From Candidatus Colwellbacteria bacterium CG10_big_fil_rev_8_21_14_0_10_41_28 (lineage in GTDB: Bacteria > Patescibacteriota > Minisyncoccia > UBA6257 > Colwellbacteraceae), in NCBI GenBank assembly GCA_002773755.1, contig PFAG01000009.1, positions 9,510 through 20,998 on the forward strand: a DNA stretch of 11,489 nucleotides, written 5' to 3'. Under the pieces are notes generated by a model. The model did not search any database and was not told where the DNA came from. It was given only the letters and a program-made list of their open reading frames with translations. Numbering within the stretch: the first letter of the stretch is position 1; every line of letters starts with the position of its first letter. This document shows positions 11,440-11,489 of the stretch, in pieces. The position numbers and the translations under genes are program-made.

Positions 11440-11489
11440 CGATTAATTAGATTTTAATTATGTAGCTACTATTCTAACCAACTACCATA

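Noticed and set aside
11440..11489. Promoter or gene in the last 50 bases
   Set aside because: Only isolated -10-like hexamers on the minus strand without a matching -35; too little sequence to decide.

Overview
The window looks like a chromosomal segment of a small-genome bacterium of the Candidate Phyla Radiation (Patescibacteria), most likely a Parcubacteria-type lineage. This rests on moderate-to-low G+C, tightly packed and often overlapping genes, shortened versions of housekeeping proteins (YebC, HolA), a type IV pilus ATPase, a lamin-tail-domain protein, an 'HQLRTP' type histidine kinase, and almost no Shine-Dalgarno sequences. TGA is used as a stop, so the recoded Gracilibacteria/Absconditabacteria code does not apply. 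The lineage is inferred from these traits, not from a database match.

Left part, minus strand (1-2018): the N-terminal half of a class A penicillin-binding protein running off the window; a 45-residue, almost purely acidic protein with its own strong promoter and a downstream hairpin; then ruvC and a shortened yebC joined by an ATGA overlap. A 41-bp gap to pilB holds two back-to-back promoters that share a -10 region.

Middle, plus strand (2060-9804): pilB, then a G+C-richer stretch that folds into a closed, rod-like structure (candidate non-coding RNA, 3744-3855), then an overlapping cluster ruvB, lamin-tail membrane protein, tsaE and a stand-alone 5'-3' exonuclease. A PAS-containing membrane histidine kinase with its own extended -10 promoter follows, then mutM and holA. 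The cluster mixes recombination (RuvB, and RuvC nearby), repair (MutM, FEN-like exonuclease), replication (HolA) and tRNA modification (TsaE). holA meets rpsT tail to tail with a 41-bp overlap.

Right part (10082-10731): about 650 bp without genes. It contains four perfect 16-bp parS (ParB) sites, three families of roughly 11-bp repeats, a 20-bp direct repeat flanking the cluster, one exact relaxed-consensus DnaA box and several near-matches, and a 14-bp palindrome. It is best read as the chromosome's centromere and possibly its replication origin. No parA, parB or dnaA gene is present, and gene orientation does not favour an origin exactly here. A divergent cis-prenyltransferase gene (uppS-like) on the minus strand closes the window.
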